NCBI GenBank assembly: GCA_016790695.1 | Contig: JAEUOS010000091.1 | Location: 62,001 to 126,000 of the forward strand | Source: Burkholderiales bacterium | GTDB lineage: Bacteria > Pseudomonadota > Gammaproteobacteria > Burkholderiales > JAEUOS01 | Reading direction: 5' to 3' | Length of the DNA: 64,000 nucleotides | Shown: positions 56,881 to 64,000 of the stretch, in pieces | How the letters are laid out: each line of letters opens with the position of its first letter | Position numbering within the stretch: the stretch's first letter is position 1 | The notes under the pieces: model-generated | Told to the model about the DNA's origin: nothing | What the model saw: only the letters and a program-made list of their open reading frames with translations | Database searches by the model: none | Translations under genes and position numbers: made by a program

Positions 56881-57708
56881 CTAGCGCAGGCGCGGCAGGC
56901 GCGTGCGCGCGGTGGCCGCGGCGTCGCTTTGCGGATAGCGCTTGATCAGCGCCTCCATCGTCGCCCGCGCGCCGCGCAAGTCCTTGAGATCGGTTTGCGC
57001 CGACGCGATGTTGAGCATCGCGTCCGGGGCCTTGGGATCGTCGGGCCAGGTATCGACGACCTGCTGCTGCGCCGCGATCGCCGCCTTGTAGTCGCGCAGG
57101 GCGAACAGCGAGTTTCCGATCCAGTACTGCGCGGACGGGGCCAGGGTGCTGCGCGGATGCGCCTTCAGGAACGCGCCGAAGGCCTCCACCGCGCCCTTGT
57201 AGTTGGCCGCCTTGACCAGGTTCAGGCCGTTCTCGTAGGCGCGCTGCTCGTCCGGGCCGGGGCCCTTCGGGGCCTCGACGGCCGGCGCGGGCGGCGGGGT
57301 CTCGAGCTTGCGCACCCGGCCGTCGAGGTCGACGTAGAAGTCGCGCTGGCGCCGGGTGGCGTTCTCCAGGTCGTTGACCAGAACCTCGATCTGTCCGCGC
57401 AGCCTGGCGATGTCCTGCTTGAGCGCCTCGATCTGCGCGTTGAGGTCGAGCACCTGCCGCGCCTGGGTGTCCGCGCGCGGTTCGAGGGCACCGGCACGGC
57501 CCTCGACCGACTCGATCCGGCGCGCGTCGGCGGCGCGCTGCGACTCGAGCTGGCGCACGCGATTGTGGAGCTCGTCGTCGCGGAACAACTGGGCCTGCGC
57601 CGGCGCCGCGCTCAGGAGCGCGACCGCCGCCAGCGACGCGAGCGCCGCCCCGGTCAGGCGCGCGCTATTGCGCACGATAGGACAGGTCGCTGCGGCGGTT
57701 CTCGGCAT
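56881..57708 (-). CDS. cpoB: Cell division coordinator CpoB (YbgF)
   Basis: 275 residues from the ATG at 57708, which has GAGG six bases upstream; a GTG at 57675 is an alternative start. A signal peptide ends at APAQA, then an N-terminal coiled coil (about 50-130, the trimerisation region) leads to TPR repeats (AYENGLNLVKAANYKGAVEAF, YWIGNSLFALRDYKAAI, AMLNIASAQTDL). It links the Tol-Pal machine with PBP1B at the septum. It overlaps pal by 44 bases. Confidence 0.9.
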   Translation of the reverse strand: MPRTAAATCPIVRNSARLTGAALASLAAVALLSAAPAQAQLFRDDELHNRVRQLESQRAADARRIESVEGRAGALEPRADTQARQVLDLNAQIEALKQDIARLRGQIEVLVNDLENATRRQRDFYVDLDGRVRKLETPPPAPAVEAPKGPGPDEQRAYENGLNLVKAANYKGAVEAFGAFLKAHPRSTLAPSAQYWIGNSLFALRDYKAAIAAQQQVVDTWPDDPKAPDAMLNIASAQTDLKDLRGARATMEALIKRYPQSDAAATARTRLPRLR

Positions 57709-58216
57709 AGGCGGCCTCGTCCTTGCCGGGGGCCTTCGGCTTCTCCTCGCCGAACGAAACCGCCTCGAGCTGGGCGTCCGGGACGCCGAGCAGCACCAGC
57801 ATCTTCTTCACCGCCTCCGCCCGCTTCTGGCCCAGCGACAGGTTGTACTCGCGGCTGCCGCGCTCGTCGGTGTTGCCCTCGACGACCACCCTGCGGCCCG
57901 GATTCTTGCGCAGGAAGGCCGCGTGCGCCTCGAGCAGCGAGCGGTATTCGGCCTTGACCTCGAAGCTGTCGAGGTCGAAGTAGACGCTGCGCTTGGCGAG
58001 GACGCCGGTGGTCAGCTCATCGACCGCGGGCGGCCGCACCGTCGTGATGACGCCAGTCTGGCCCGTTGAAGGCGGCGGCTTGCTCGGCGAGTCCTGCGCG
58101 GTCGCAGGCGCGCGGCCTTCGCGTTCGGTGACCGGTGCCTCCGGCTGCCGGTCGCCCGCGGACGAGCAGGCGGCAAGGAGGGTGACCACGACAATGGCGG
58201 GCAGCAGTCTTCGCAT
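57665..58216 (-). CDS. pal: Peptidoglycan-associated lipoprotein Pal
   Basis: A 183-residue outer-membrane lipoprotein. LLAAC gives the acylated Cys17. A Pro-rich spacer precedes the OmpA-like domain with SVYFDLDSFEV, EGNTDERGSREYNLSLGQKRAEAV and the DAP-binding Asp/Arg set. It binds peptidoglycan and TolB and keeps the outer membrane attached. Part of the tolB-pal-cpoB run; 30 bases after tolB. Confidence 0.95.
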   Translation of the reverse strand: MRRLLPAIVVVTLLAACSSAGDRQPEAPVTEREGRAPATAQDSPSKPPPSTGQTGVITTVRPPAVDELTTGVLAKRSVYFDLDSFEVKAEYRSLLEAHAAFLRKNPGRRVVVEGNTDERGSREYNLSLGQKRAEAVKKMLVLLGVPDAQLEAVSFGEEKPKAPGKDEAAYAENRRSDLSYRAQ

Positions 58217-58246
58217 GGCATTACCTCGCTTCTGGTTGGCGGAAAT

Positions 58247-59524
58247 TCACTTTGCAAACGGGCCCCAGGCGGGCTCGCGCGCGTCGGCGGCGGACACCGA
58301 GAGGCGCTGCTTGACGCGGCCGTCGACGGAGACCGCGGCCAGCACCCCCCTGCCGGCGATCTCGGTCGCATACAGGATCATCTTGCCGTTCGGCGAGAAA
58401 CTCGGGCTCTCGTCCTTGACCGTGTCGGTAAGCACAAGTTCCTGCCCTGTCGCCAGGTCGAGCGTCGCGACCTGGAACTGGCCGTTGTTGCGCGTCACGT
58501 AGGCGAGCGTCTTGCCGTCCGGGCTGGGCTTGGGGCTGACGTTGTAGGTGCCCTTGAACGTCACGCGCCGCGCATCGCCGCCGACGGCGGGCATCCGATA
58601 GATCTGCGGCCCGCCGCCGCGGTCGGAGGTGAAGTACAGCGTGCCGCCGTCCGGCGAGTAGGCAGGCTCGGTATCGATCGCGGCGCTGGTGGTCAGGCGT
58701 CGCGGCTCGCCGCCCGTCGCGGGCACCACGTAGATCTGCGAGGCGCCCGAGAGCGTGAGAACCACCGCGAGCTCGCGACCGTTGGGCGCCCAGACCGGGG
58801 CACTGTTGCTGCCGCGGAAATTGCCGATCAGCGTGCGCCGGCTCGTGTAGATCTCGTGCACCCAGATCTGCGGCTTGCGATTCTCGAACGACACGTAGGC
58901 GAGCCGGCTGCCGTCGGGCGACCACTCGGGCGAGATGATCGGCTCGCGCGACGTCAGCGCCGACTGCTCGTTCTGCCCGTCGTAGTCCGCGACGATCAGG
59001 TCGAAGCGTGCGCCGGACTTCTTCACGTAGGCGATCTTGGTGTTGAAGAACCCCTTCTCGCCGGTGATCTTCTCGTAGATCTCGTCGGCAGCCCGGTGCG
59101 CGGTCACGCGCGTGAGGGCGGGCGCGAGCGTGAACGCGAAGCTCGCCAGCTCGGCCTGCTTGACCACGTCGACCAGTCGAATGCGCACCGTCAGGCGTCC
59201 GTCGGGAGCCGGCGCCACCACGCCGATGGCAAGGAACTCGGCGTTGCGCGCGGTCCAGTCCGCAAAGCGCACCTGCGACGACTCCGTCGGCACCGGCGAG
59301 ACGCCGGACGCGTCGACGATGCGGAACAGGCCGCTGCGCTCGAGGTCGGCGCGCACGATCGCCGTCAGGCTCTCCGGCAGCGCGGCCTCGCCGGGGAAGC
59401 TGGTGACCGCGATCGGATACTGGCGCGCGCCGGCGCCGCTGACCTCGATGGTCATTTGCGCCCGCGCGGAAAGGGCGCATGCGGCCAGGACGAGACAGGC
59501 GAGCAGGCGGATCAGGGGTGTCAT
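58247..59524 (-). CDS. tolB: Tol-Pal periplasmic beta-propeller TolB
   Basis: 425 residues from the ATG at 59524, where a signal peptide (RLLACLVLAACALSARAQ) begins; the longer frame runs into tolA. The N-terminal alpha/beta domain (about 23-155) precedes the six-bladed propeller with repeated SPDG motifs (ISPEWSPDGSRLAYVSFE, YSPDGGTLYFTSDRGG, PSPDGKTLAYV). It binds Pal in the periplasm. Its N-terminus normally contacts TolA. It follows tolA by 70 bases. Confidence 0.94.
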   Translation of the reverse strand: MTPLIRLLACLVLAACALSARAQMTIEVSGAGARQYPIAVTSFPGEAALPESLTAIVRADLERSGLFRIVDASGVSPVPTESSQVRFADWTARNAEFLAIGVVAPAPDGRLTVRIRLVDVVKQAELASFAFTLAPALTRVTAHRAADEIYEKITGEKGFFNTKIAYVKKSGARFDLIVADYDGQNEQSALTSREPIISPEWSPDGSRLAYVSFENRKPQIWVHEIYTSRRTLIGNFRGSNSAPVWAPNGRELAVVLTLSGASQIYVVPATGGEPRRLTTSAAIDTEPAYSPDGGTLYFTSDRGGGPQIYRMPAVGGDARRVTFKGTYNVSPKPSPDGKTLAYVTRNNGQFQVATLDLATGQELVLTDTVKDESPSFSPNGKMILYATEIAGRGVLAAVSVDGRVKQRLSVSAADAREPAWGPFAK

Positions 59525-59594
59525 GCGGTGCACGAAGCGGCGGCTGGTCAGGTGCGATCCGGCGCGGCGGAAGTCGCGATTATAAGCGCGGCCG

Positions 59595-60380
59595 TCATTC
59601 GTCCTTCGGGCGCATGCGCAGATTGAGGATGCGCGGCGGCGTGATCCGGTCGCTGGTCGGCGGCGGCAGCGGCGAGGCGGCCTTGATCGCGCGCTCGGCC
59701 GCCTCGTCATAGGCGGCGTTGCCGCTGGACTTGACCAGGCGTACCGTGCCGACCTCGAGGCCCGGCAGCAAACTGACCTCGAACCATGCCTCCGGATTGC
59801 CGGCGACGGCGGCGGCGACGGCATAGGGGATGCGGCTGCGCACCTTGGCGCCGACGCGCGCATTCCACTCCGCCGCACCCTTGGCCGCCTGCGCCGCGGC
59901 GTCGGCGGCGGCGCTGCGCGCTTGCGCCTCGCGCTGCAATTCCTGCGCGGCCTGACGGCGCAGTTCCTCCTTGAGCAGTGCCGCCTTGACCGGGTCGTCG
60001 GCCGCCGGCGCGTCCTTCCGCGGATCTGCCTTGGGGCGCTCTTCGCGCTTCGGCTCGGGCTTGGGCCGCTCGTCGCGCTTCGGCGGCGGCTTGCGCGCTT
60101 CGTCGCGAATGGCGATGTCGGGCTTGGGCGGGGGCGCCTCGGGTTGCACCGTCTCGCGCGGCGGCGCGGCCGGGGCGGGGGGCGGCGGGGCGGTCACGGC
60201 GCGCGGCGGCTCGGTCCAGAGCTCGGCTTCGACGACCGCGGGTGGCCGGCTCTGCCAGCGGATGCCGAAGAACAGCGCCACGACCAGCAGGCCATGGACG
60301 GCCAGCGCGAGCAGGAACGGGCCGAAGCCGCCGGCGGCGCGCGCGCCCGGGGCGCGCGGCGCGATTGCCGCGGCGCTCAC
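59595..60380 (-). CDS. tolA: Tol-Pal linker protein TolA
   Basis: 261 residues from the GTG at 60380, which overlaps the tolR stop codon (GTGA). One membrane helix (about 20-40) is followed by a Pro/Lys/Arg/Glu-rich segment (about 50-125), an Ala-rich helix (QAAQELQREAQARSAAADAAAQ), and a C-terminal TonB-like domain with GLEVGTVRLVKSSGNAAYDEAAERAI. It spans the periplasm and carries energy from TolQR to Pal. Shorter than E. coli TolA, mainly in the helical region. Confidence 0.93.
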   Translation of the reverse strand: MSAAAIAPRAPGARAAGGFGPFLLALAVHGLLVVALFFGIRWQSRPPAVVEAELWTEPPRAVTAPPPPAPAAPPRETVQPEAPPPKPDIAIRDEARKPPPKRDERPKPEPKREERPKADPRKDAPAADDPVKAALLKEELRRQAAQELQREAQARSAAADAAAQAAKGAAEWNARVGAKVRSRIPYAVAAAVAGNPEAWFEVSLLPGLEVGTVRLVKSSGNAAYDEAAERAIKAASPLPPPTSDRITPPRILNLRMRPKDE

Positions 60381-60811
60381 GGCCGGCCGGCCGGCTTCAC
60401 CGCCAGCGCGACGCGGCGAATCTCGGCCTTCTGCAACTCGTCCATCACGGCGAGCACGGCTTCGTAGCGGACGCTGCGGTCGGCCGAGATCACGACCGGC
60501 GTGTCCGGCCGTTCGACCTGGCGCGCGCGCGCATAGCGGACCGCGTCGGCACGCTCGACCGGCTTGTCGACCTGCGCGGCGCCGCGCTCGCGCAGGCGCA
60601 GGCCGCCGTCGGCAGCGATGACGATCTCGATCGGCGTGGCGGCCGCGCCGGAGGACCTCGCCACCGACGGCAGATCGATCTGGCCCGGCACCACCAGGGG
60701 TGCGGTGACCATGAAGATGACCAGCAGCACCAGCATGACGTCGATGTAGGGCACGACGTTGATCTCGTTGACCATCCGGCGCCGGCCGGCGCGTGCGCGA
60801 AAGGCGGCCAT
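60377..60811 (-). CDS. tolR: Tol-Pal motor protein TolR
   Basis: 144 residues. A cytoplasmic stretch with MVNEINVVPYIDV leads to the membrane helix (VMLVLLVIFMVTAPLVV) with the proton-channel Asp in PYIDVML, and a periplasmic TolR domain. It starts with ATG at 60811, sharing one base with the tolQ stop codon. With TolQ it uses the proton gradient to energise TolA. Confidence 0.94.
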   Translation of the reverse strand: MAAFRARAGRRRMVNEINVVPYIDVMLVLLVIFMVTAPLVVPGQIDLPSVARSSGAAATPIEIVIAADGGLRLRERGAAQVDKPVERADAVRYARARQVERPDTPVVISADRSVRYEAVLAVMDELQKAEIRRVALAVKPAGRP

Positions 60812-61488
60812 CAGCGCGCCTGCCTCTGCAGGATGTTGGAGAATTCCTCGACGAAGCTCTCGAAGCGGATCGACAGGCGGTCGATGTCGTGCGCGAAGCG
60901 GTTGTAGGCGACGACCGCCGGGATCGCCGCGAACAGGCCGATGGCGGTGGCGACCAGCGCCTCCGCGATGCCGGGCGCAACGCTGGCCAGCGTGGCCTGC
61001 TGCACGTTCGCGAGGCCGCGGAACGAATTCATGATGCCCCACACGGTGCCGAACAGCCCGACATAGGGCGAGACCGAGCCGACCGAGGCGAGGAACGCGA
61101 GATGCGCCTCGAGATCGTCCATCTCGCGCTGGTAGGTCGCGCGCATCGCGCGCCGCGCGCCCTCGAGCTGGGTCCCGGCGTCGCCGCGCGCCGCCGCCTT
61201 GAGCTTGACGAACTCGCGCATGCCGGCCTCGAAGATGCGCTCCAGGCTGCCGGACCGATGCCGGTTGTTCGCCGCGGACTGGTACAGCGCATTGAGATCG
61301 CCGCCCGACCAGAAGTCCCGTTCGAAGCGATCGGTCTGCGCGCGCGCCGCGCGCAGACCGAACCACTTGCGGAAGATGTAGGTCCAGCTCATCAGCGAGA
61401 CCACCAGAAGCAGCGCCATCACCGCCTGCACCGGCACGCTGGCGTTGGTGATCAGACTGAGGATCGACAGGTCCTGGGTGACGGTCAT
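60811..61488 (-). CDS. tolQ: Tol-Pal motor protein TolQ
   Basis: 225 residues with three membrane helices (about 15-37, 130-155 and 165-190). FLASVGSVSPYVGLFGTVWGIMNSF and GIAEALVATAIGLFAAIPAVVAYN are the MotA/TolQ/ExbB signatures. The ATG at 61488 overlaps the ybgC stop codon (ATGA), which fixes it. It forms the proton-driven motor with TolR in the inner membrane. Confidence 0.95.
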   Translation of the reverse strand: MTVTQDLSILSLITNASVPVQAVMALLLVVSLMSWTYIFRKWFGLRAARAQTDRFERDFWSGGDLNALYQSAANNRHRSGSLERIFEAGMREFVKLKAAARGDAGTQLEGARRAMRATYQREMDDLEAHLAFLASVGSVSPYVGLFGTVWGIMNSFRGLANVQQATLASVAPGIAEALVATAIGLFAAIPAVVAYNRFAHDIDRLSIRFESFVEEFSNILQRQAR

Positions 61489-61934
61489 GCGTGCATCTTC
61501 TGCTGGATGAATTCGGGGATGGTGCGCGGCGCGAGGCCCGGGTACTCGAGACACGCCACCTGCACGCGCGCGCGCGCCACGACGTCGGCGCCGCGCCGGG
61601 CTTCCTGCGCCAGCACCAGGTACACCTTCTTGACCACGGCCGGCACGACGCTGACCTCGAGCATGTCGTCGAGCCGGGCCGCGCGCAGGAAGTCGAGCTC
61701 CATGCGGCGCAGCGCGAACACCACGGCATGATCGCGCTTGAGCGACTCCTGATCGAACCCGAACGTGCGCAGCCACTCGGTGCGCGCGCGCTCGAAGAAC
61801 TTCAGGTAGTTGGCATGGTAGACCACGCCGGACGTGTCGGTGTCCTCGTAGTAAACGCGCGAGGGCCAGACAAAGGGTTCGTTAGCGGACGGCGAGTCGA
61901 TCTTCGGTCTCCCGATCGGATCGGCGGAAAGCAC
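61485..61934 (-). CDS. ybgC: Tol-Pal cluster acyl-CoA thioesterase YbgC
   Basis: A 149-residue hotdog thioesterase. RVYYEDTDTSGVVYHANYLKFFERARTE carries the catalytic Asp and the tyrosine and His typical of the 4-hydroxybenzoyl-CoA thioesterase-like YbgC group. In E. coli it hydrolyses short acyl-CoAs and interacts with ACP and phospholipid enzymes. First gene of the tol cluster, in its standard place before tolQ. Confidence 0.92.
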   Translation of the reverse strand: MLSADPIGRPKIDSPSANEPFVWPSRVYYEDTDTSGVVYHANYLKFFERARTEWLRTFGFDQESLKRDHAVVFALRRMELDFLRAARLDDMLEVSVVPAVVKKVYLVLAQEARRGADVVARARVQVACLEYPGLAPRTIPEFIQQKMHA

Positions 61935-61985
61935 CGATCCGCGCGATTCTAACCGACGCCCCTCGCGCCCCGGGCGGAGGCCGGC

Positions 61986-63041
<1,056 letters not shown>

Positions 63042-63055
63042 GGTCGCCCGCCGCC

Positions 63056-63637
63056 TCAGACCTTGGAAAGCGCCTTGAGCGCCTGGCGGATGCCTTCGGC
63101 GACCGACAGGCCGGGCGCGAGCTGGCGGATCGCGGCAACCGCCTCGCGGTCGCTGTAGCCGAGCGCGAGCAGGGCGTTGAGCACGTCGTTGCCGGCCGGC
63201 GCGGGACGGTTGACGTCGATCGCCAGCGACAGGTCGGCGCCGAGCTTGCCCTTGAGTTCGAGGAGCAGGCGTTCCGCCGTCTTCTTGCCGATGCCGGGGA
63301 TCTTGGTCAGGCGGCCGCCGTCCTGCATGGTGACCGCCTGCGCGAGTTCGGCCACCGACAGACCGGACAGCACGGCGAGCGCGATGCGCGGGCCGACGCC
63401 CGAGATGCGCGTCAGCTGGCGGAAGGCATCGCGTTCCGCGGCCGTGGCGAAGCCGTAGAGCAGATGGGCATCCTCGCGCACCACCTGCTGGGTGAGCAGC
63501 ACCACGGTGGCGCCGTGATCGGGCAGGCTGTAGAGCGTGCTCATCGGCACGTCGATCTCGTAGCCGACCCCGCCGCAGTCGACGAGGATGCGCGGCGGAT
63601 TCTTCTCGAGCAGCGTTCCGGCGATGCGTCCGATCAT
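63056..63637 (-). CDS. ruvA: Holliday junction DNA-binding protein RuvA
   Basis: A 193-residue protein starting [15 protein letters not shown] at the ATG at 63637. The OB fold spans about 1-62, two helix-hairpin-helix motifs follow ([18 protein letters not shown] and [19 protein letters not shown]), and domain III (about 145-193, [12 protein letters not shown]) contacts RuvB. It binds four-way junctions as a tetramer. It lies 34 bases after ruvC. Confidence 0.97.
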   Translation of the reverse strand: MIGRIAGTLLEKNPPRILVDCGGVGYEIDVPMSTLYSLPDHGATVVLLTQQVVREDAHLLYGFATAAERDAFRQLTRISGVGPRIALAVLSGLSVAELAQAVTMQDGGRLTKIPGIGKKTAERLLLELKGKLGADLSLAIDVNRPAPAGNDVLNALLALGYSDREAVAAIRQLAPGLSVAEGIRQALKALSKV

Positions 63638-63671
63638 GGGCAGGCAGTGTAGCCGATGGCGCGTGCCGGCC

Positions 63672-64000
63672 CTAGTCGACCAGGCGGCCGCCGCGCAGGC
63701 GCAGGCCGGCGCGCACCGCCGGGCTGGCGGCATGACTGGTGTGGCAGATGGCGGCGGCGAGGGCGTCGGCCGAATCGGTGCCCGGCGTGCCGTCGAGGCG
63801 CAGCAGCCGCCGCACCATCTCCTGCACCGCGCTCTTGTGCGCCTTGCCATGGCCGGCGACCGCCTGCTTGATCTGCAGCGCGGTGTACTCGTGCACGGGC
63901 AGGCCGGCCGCGACCAGCGCGCAGATCGCCGCGCCGCGCGCCTGGCCGAGCAGGAGGGTCGATTGCGGGTTGGCGTTGACGAACACCTTTTCCACCACCG
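63672..64000 (-). CDS. ruvC: Holliday junction resolvase RuvC (N-terminal part outside window)
   Basis: Only the C-terminal 109 codons are inside the window; the frame is open to base 64000. [42 protein letters not shown] and the catalytic Asp region [12 protein letters not shown] match the second half of RuvC, a nuclease that cuts Holliday junctions symmetrically. The order ruvC-ruvA-ruvB is standard. The start codon and first catalytic Asp cannot be seen. Confidence 0.93.
   Translation of the reverse strand, partial: VVEKVFVNANPQSTLLLGQARGAAICALVAAGLPVHEYTALQIKQAVAGHGKAHKSAVQEMVRRLLRLDGTPGTDSADALAAAICHTSHAASPAVRAGLRLRGGRLVD

Overview
The window is about 64 kb of GC-rich, densely packed chromosome from a betaproteobacterium, most likely in or near the Burkholderiales. 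The evidence is an alanine/lysine-rich histone H1-like protein, two orphan Bug-type (TctC) solute receptors, a thiD-thiE-hemL / rubredoxin / pilGHIJ-chpA neighbourhood, the PrmA - DUF3426 zinc-ribbon - PfkB kinase block after accBC, and a complete ybgC-tolQRAB-pal-cpoB cluster next to ruvCAB. No insertion sequence, prophage, integrase or CRISPR array was seen. Both ends cut genes: nrdA lacks its first codons and ruvC lacks its N-terminal half.

Layout. 1-4080: class Ia ribonucleotide reductase (nrdAB), followed by a strong hairpin terminator. 4443-5766: H1-like protein, then yggT-yggU. 5779-11649 (minus): tlpA, accB, accC, prmA, a zinc-ribbon membrane protein, a PfkB-type kinase and a glycine-zipper lipoprotein. 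11657-15143: a nucleotidyltransferase-like protein divergent from mpl-yqiA, then an SDR reductase. 15169-19552 (minus): alcohol dehydrogenase, GGT-like Ntn-hydrolase, FmdB zinc ribbon, Hsp15, Bug receptor. 19910-23516 (minus): a cyanate/nitrate-type ABC transporter with cyanase. 24074-29324 (plus): an operon for an NADP-linked 2-oxoacid oxidoreductase and a hotdog thioesterase. 29321-34185: a PhyH oxygenase, a TonB-domain lipoprotein and a minus-strand run of TIGR00266, M48 protease, chorismate mutase and Bug receptor. 34377-41735 (plus): RNase II-type exonuclease, TonB, a PAS-GGDEF-EAL protein, MtgA and MgtE. 41730-45051 (minus): ridA, hemL, thiE, thiD. 45237-55441 (plus): rubredoxin and the Pil-Chp twitching chemosensory system. 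55592-64000 (minus): tRNA-Lys, a YeeE/YedE transporter, Tol-Pal and RuvABC.

How the genes work together. Most of the window is housekeeping: dNTP synthesis, the first step of fatty acid synthesis, cell-wall recycling and synthesis (mpl, mtgA), envelope integrity (Tol-Pal), thiamine and haem synthesis, and Holliday junction processing. Accessory metabolism is concentrated at 15-32 kb. There a cyanate import and hydrolysis operon lies divergent from a redox operon in which a GltD-like flavoprotein/ferredoxin (KorC-like) is linked to KorA and KorB, a composition that suggests a CoA-dependent 2-oxoacid:NADP+ oxidoreductase.

The most noteworthy points are the three-subunit Kor operon, the PAS-GGDEF-EAL gene sitting where aroE is expected between tonB and mtgA (with aroQ also missing upstream of accB), a lipid-anchored TonB-C domain protein, a free-standing chorismate mutase coupled by overlap to a protease and a Bug receptor, a perfect palindrome over the likely ridA -10 box, and a 37-residue tandem repeat in the very large ChpA kinase. 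I do not see a clearly new system. The Kor operon and the unusual neighbours are the best candidates for further work. All family calls come from reading motifs; no database search was possible.
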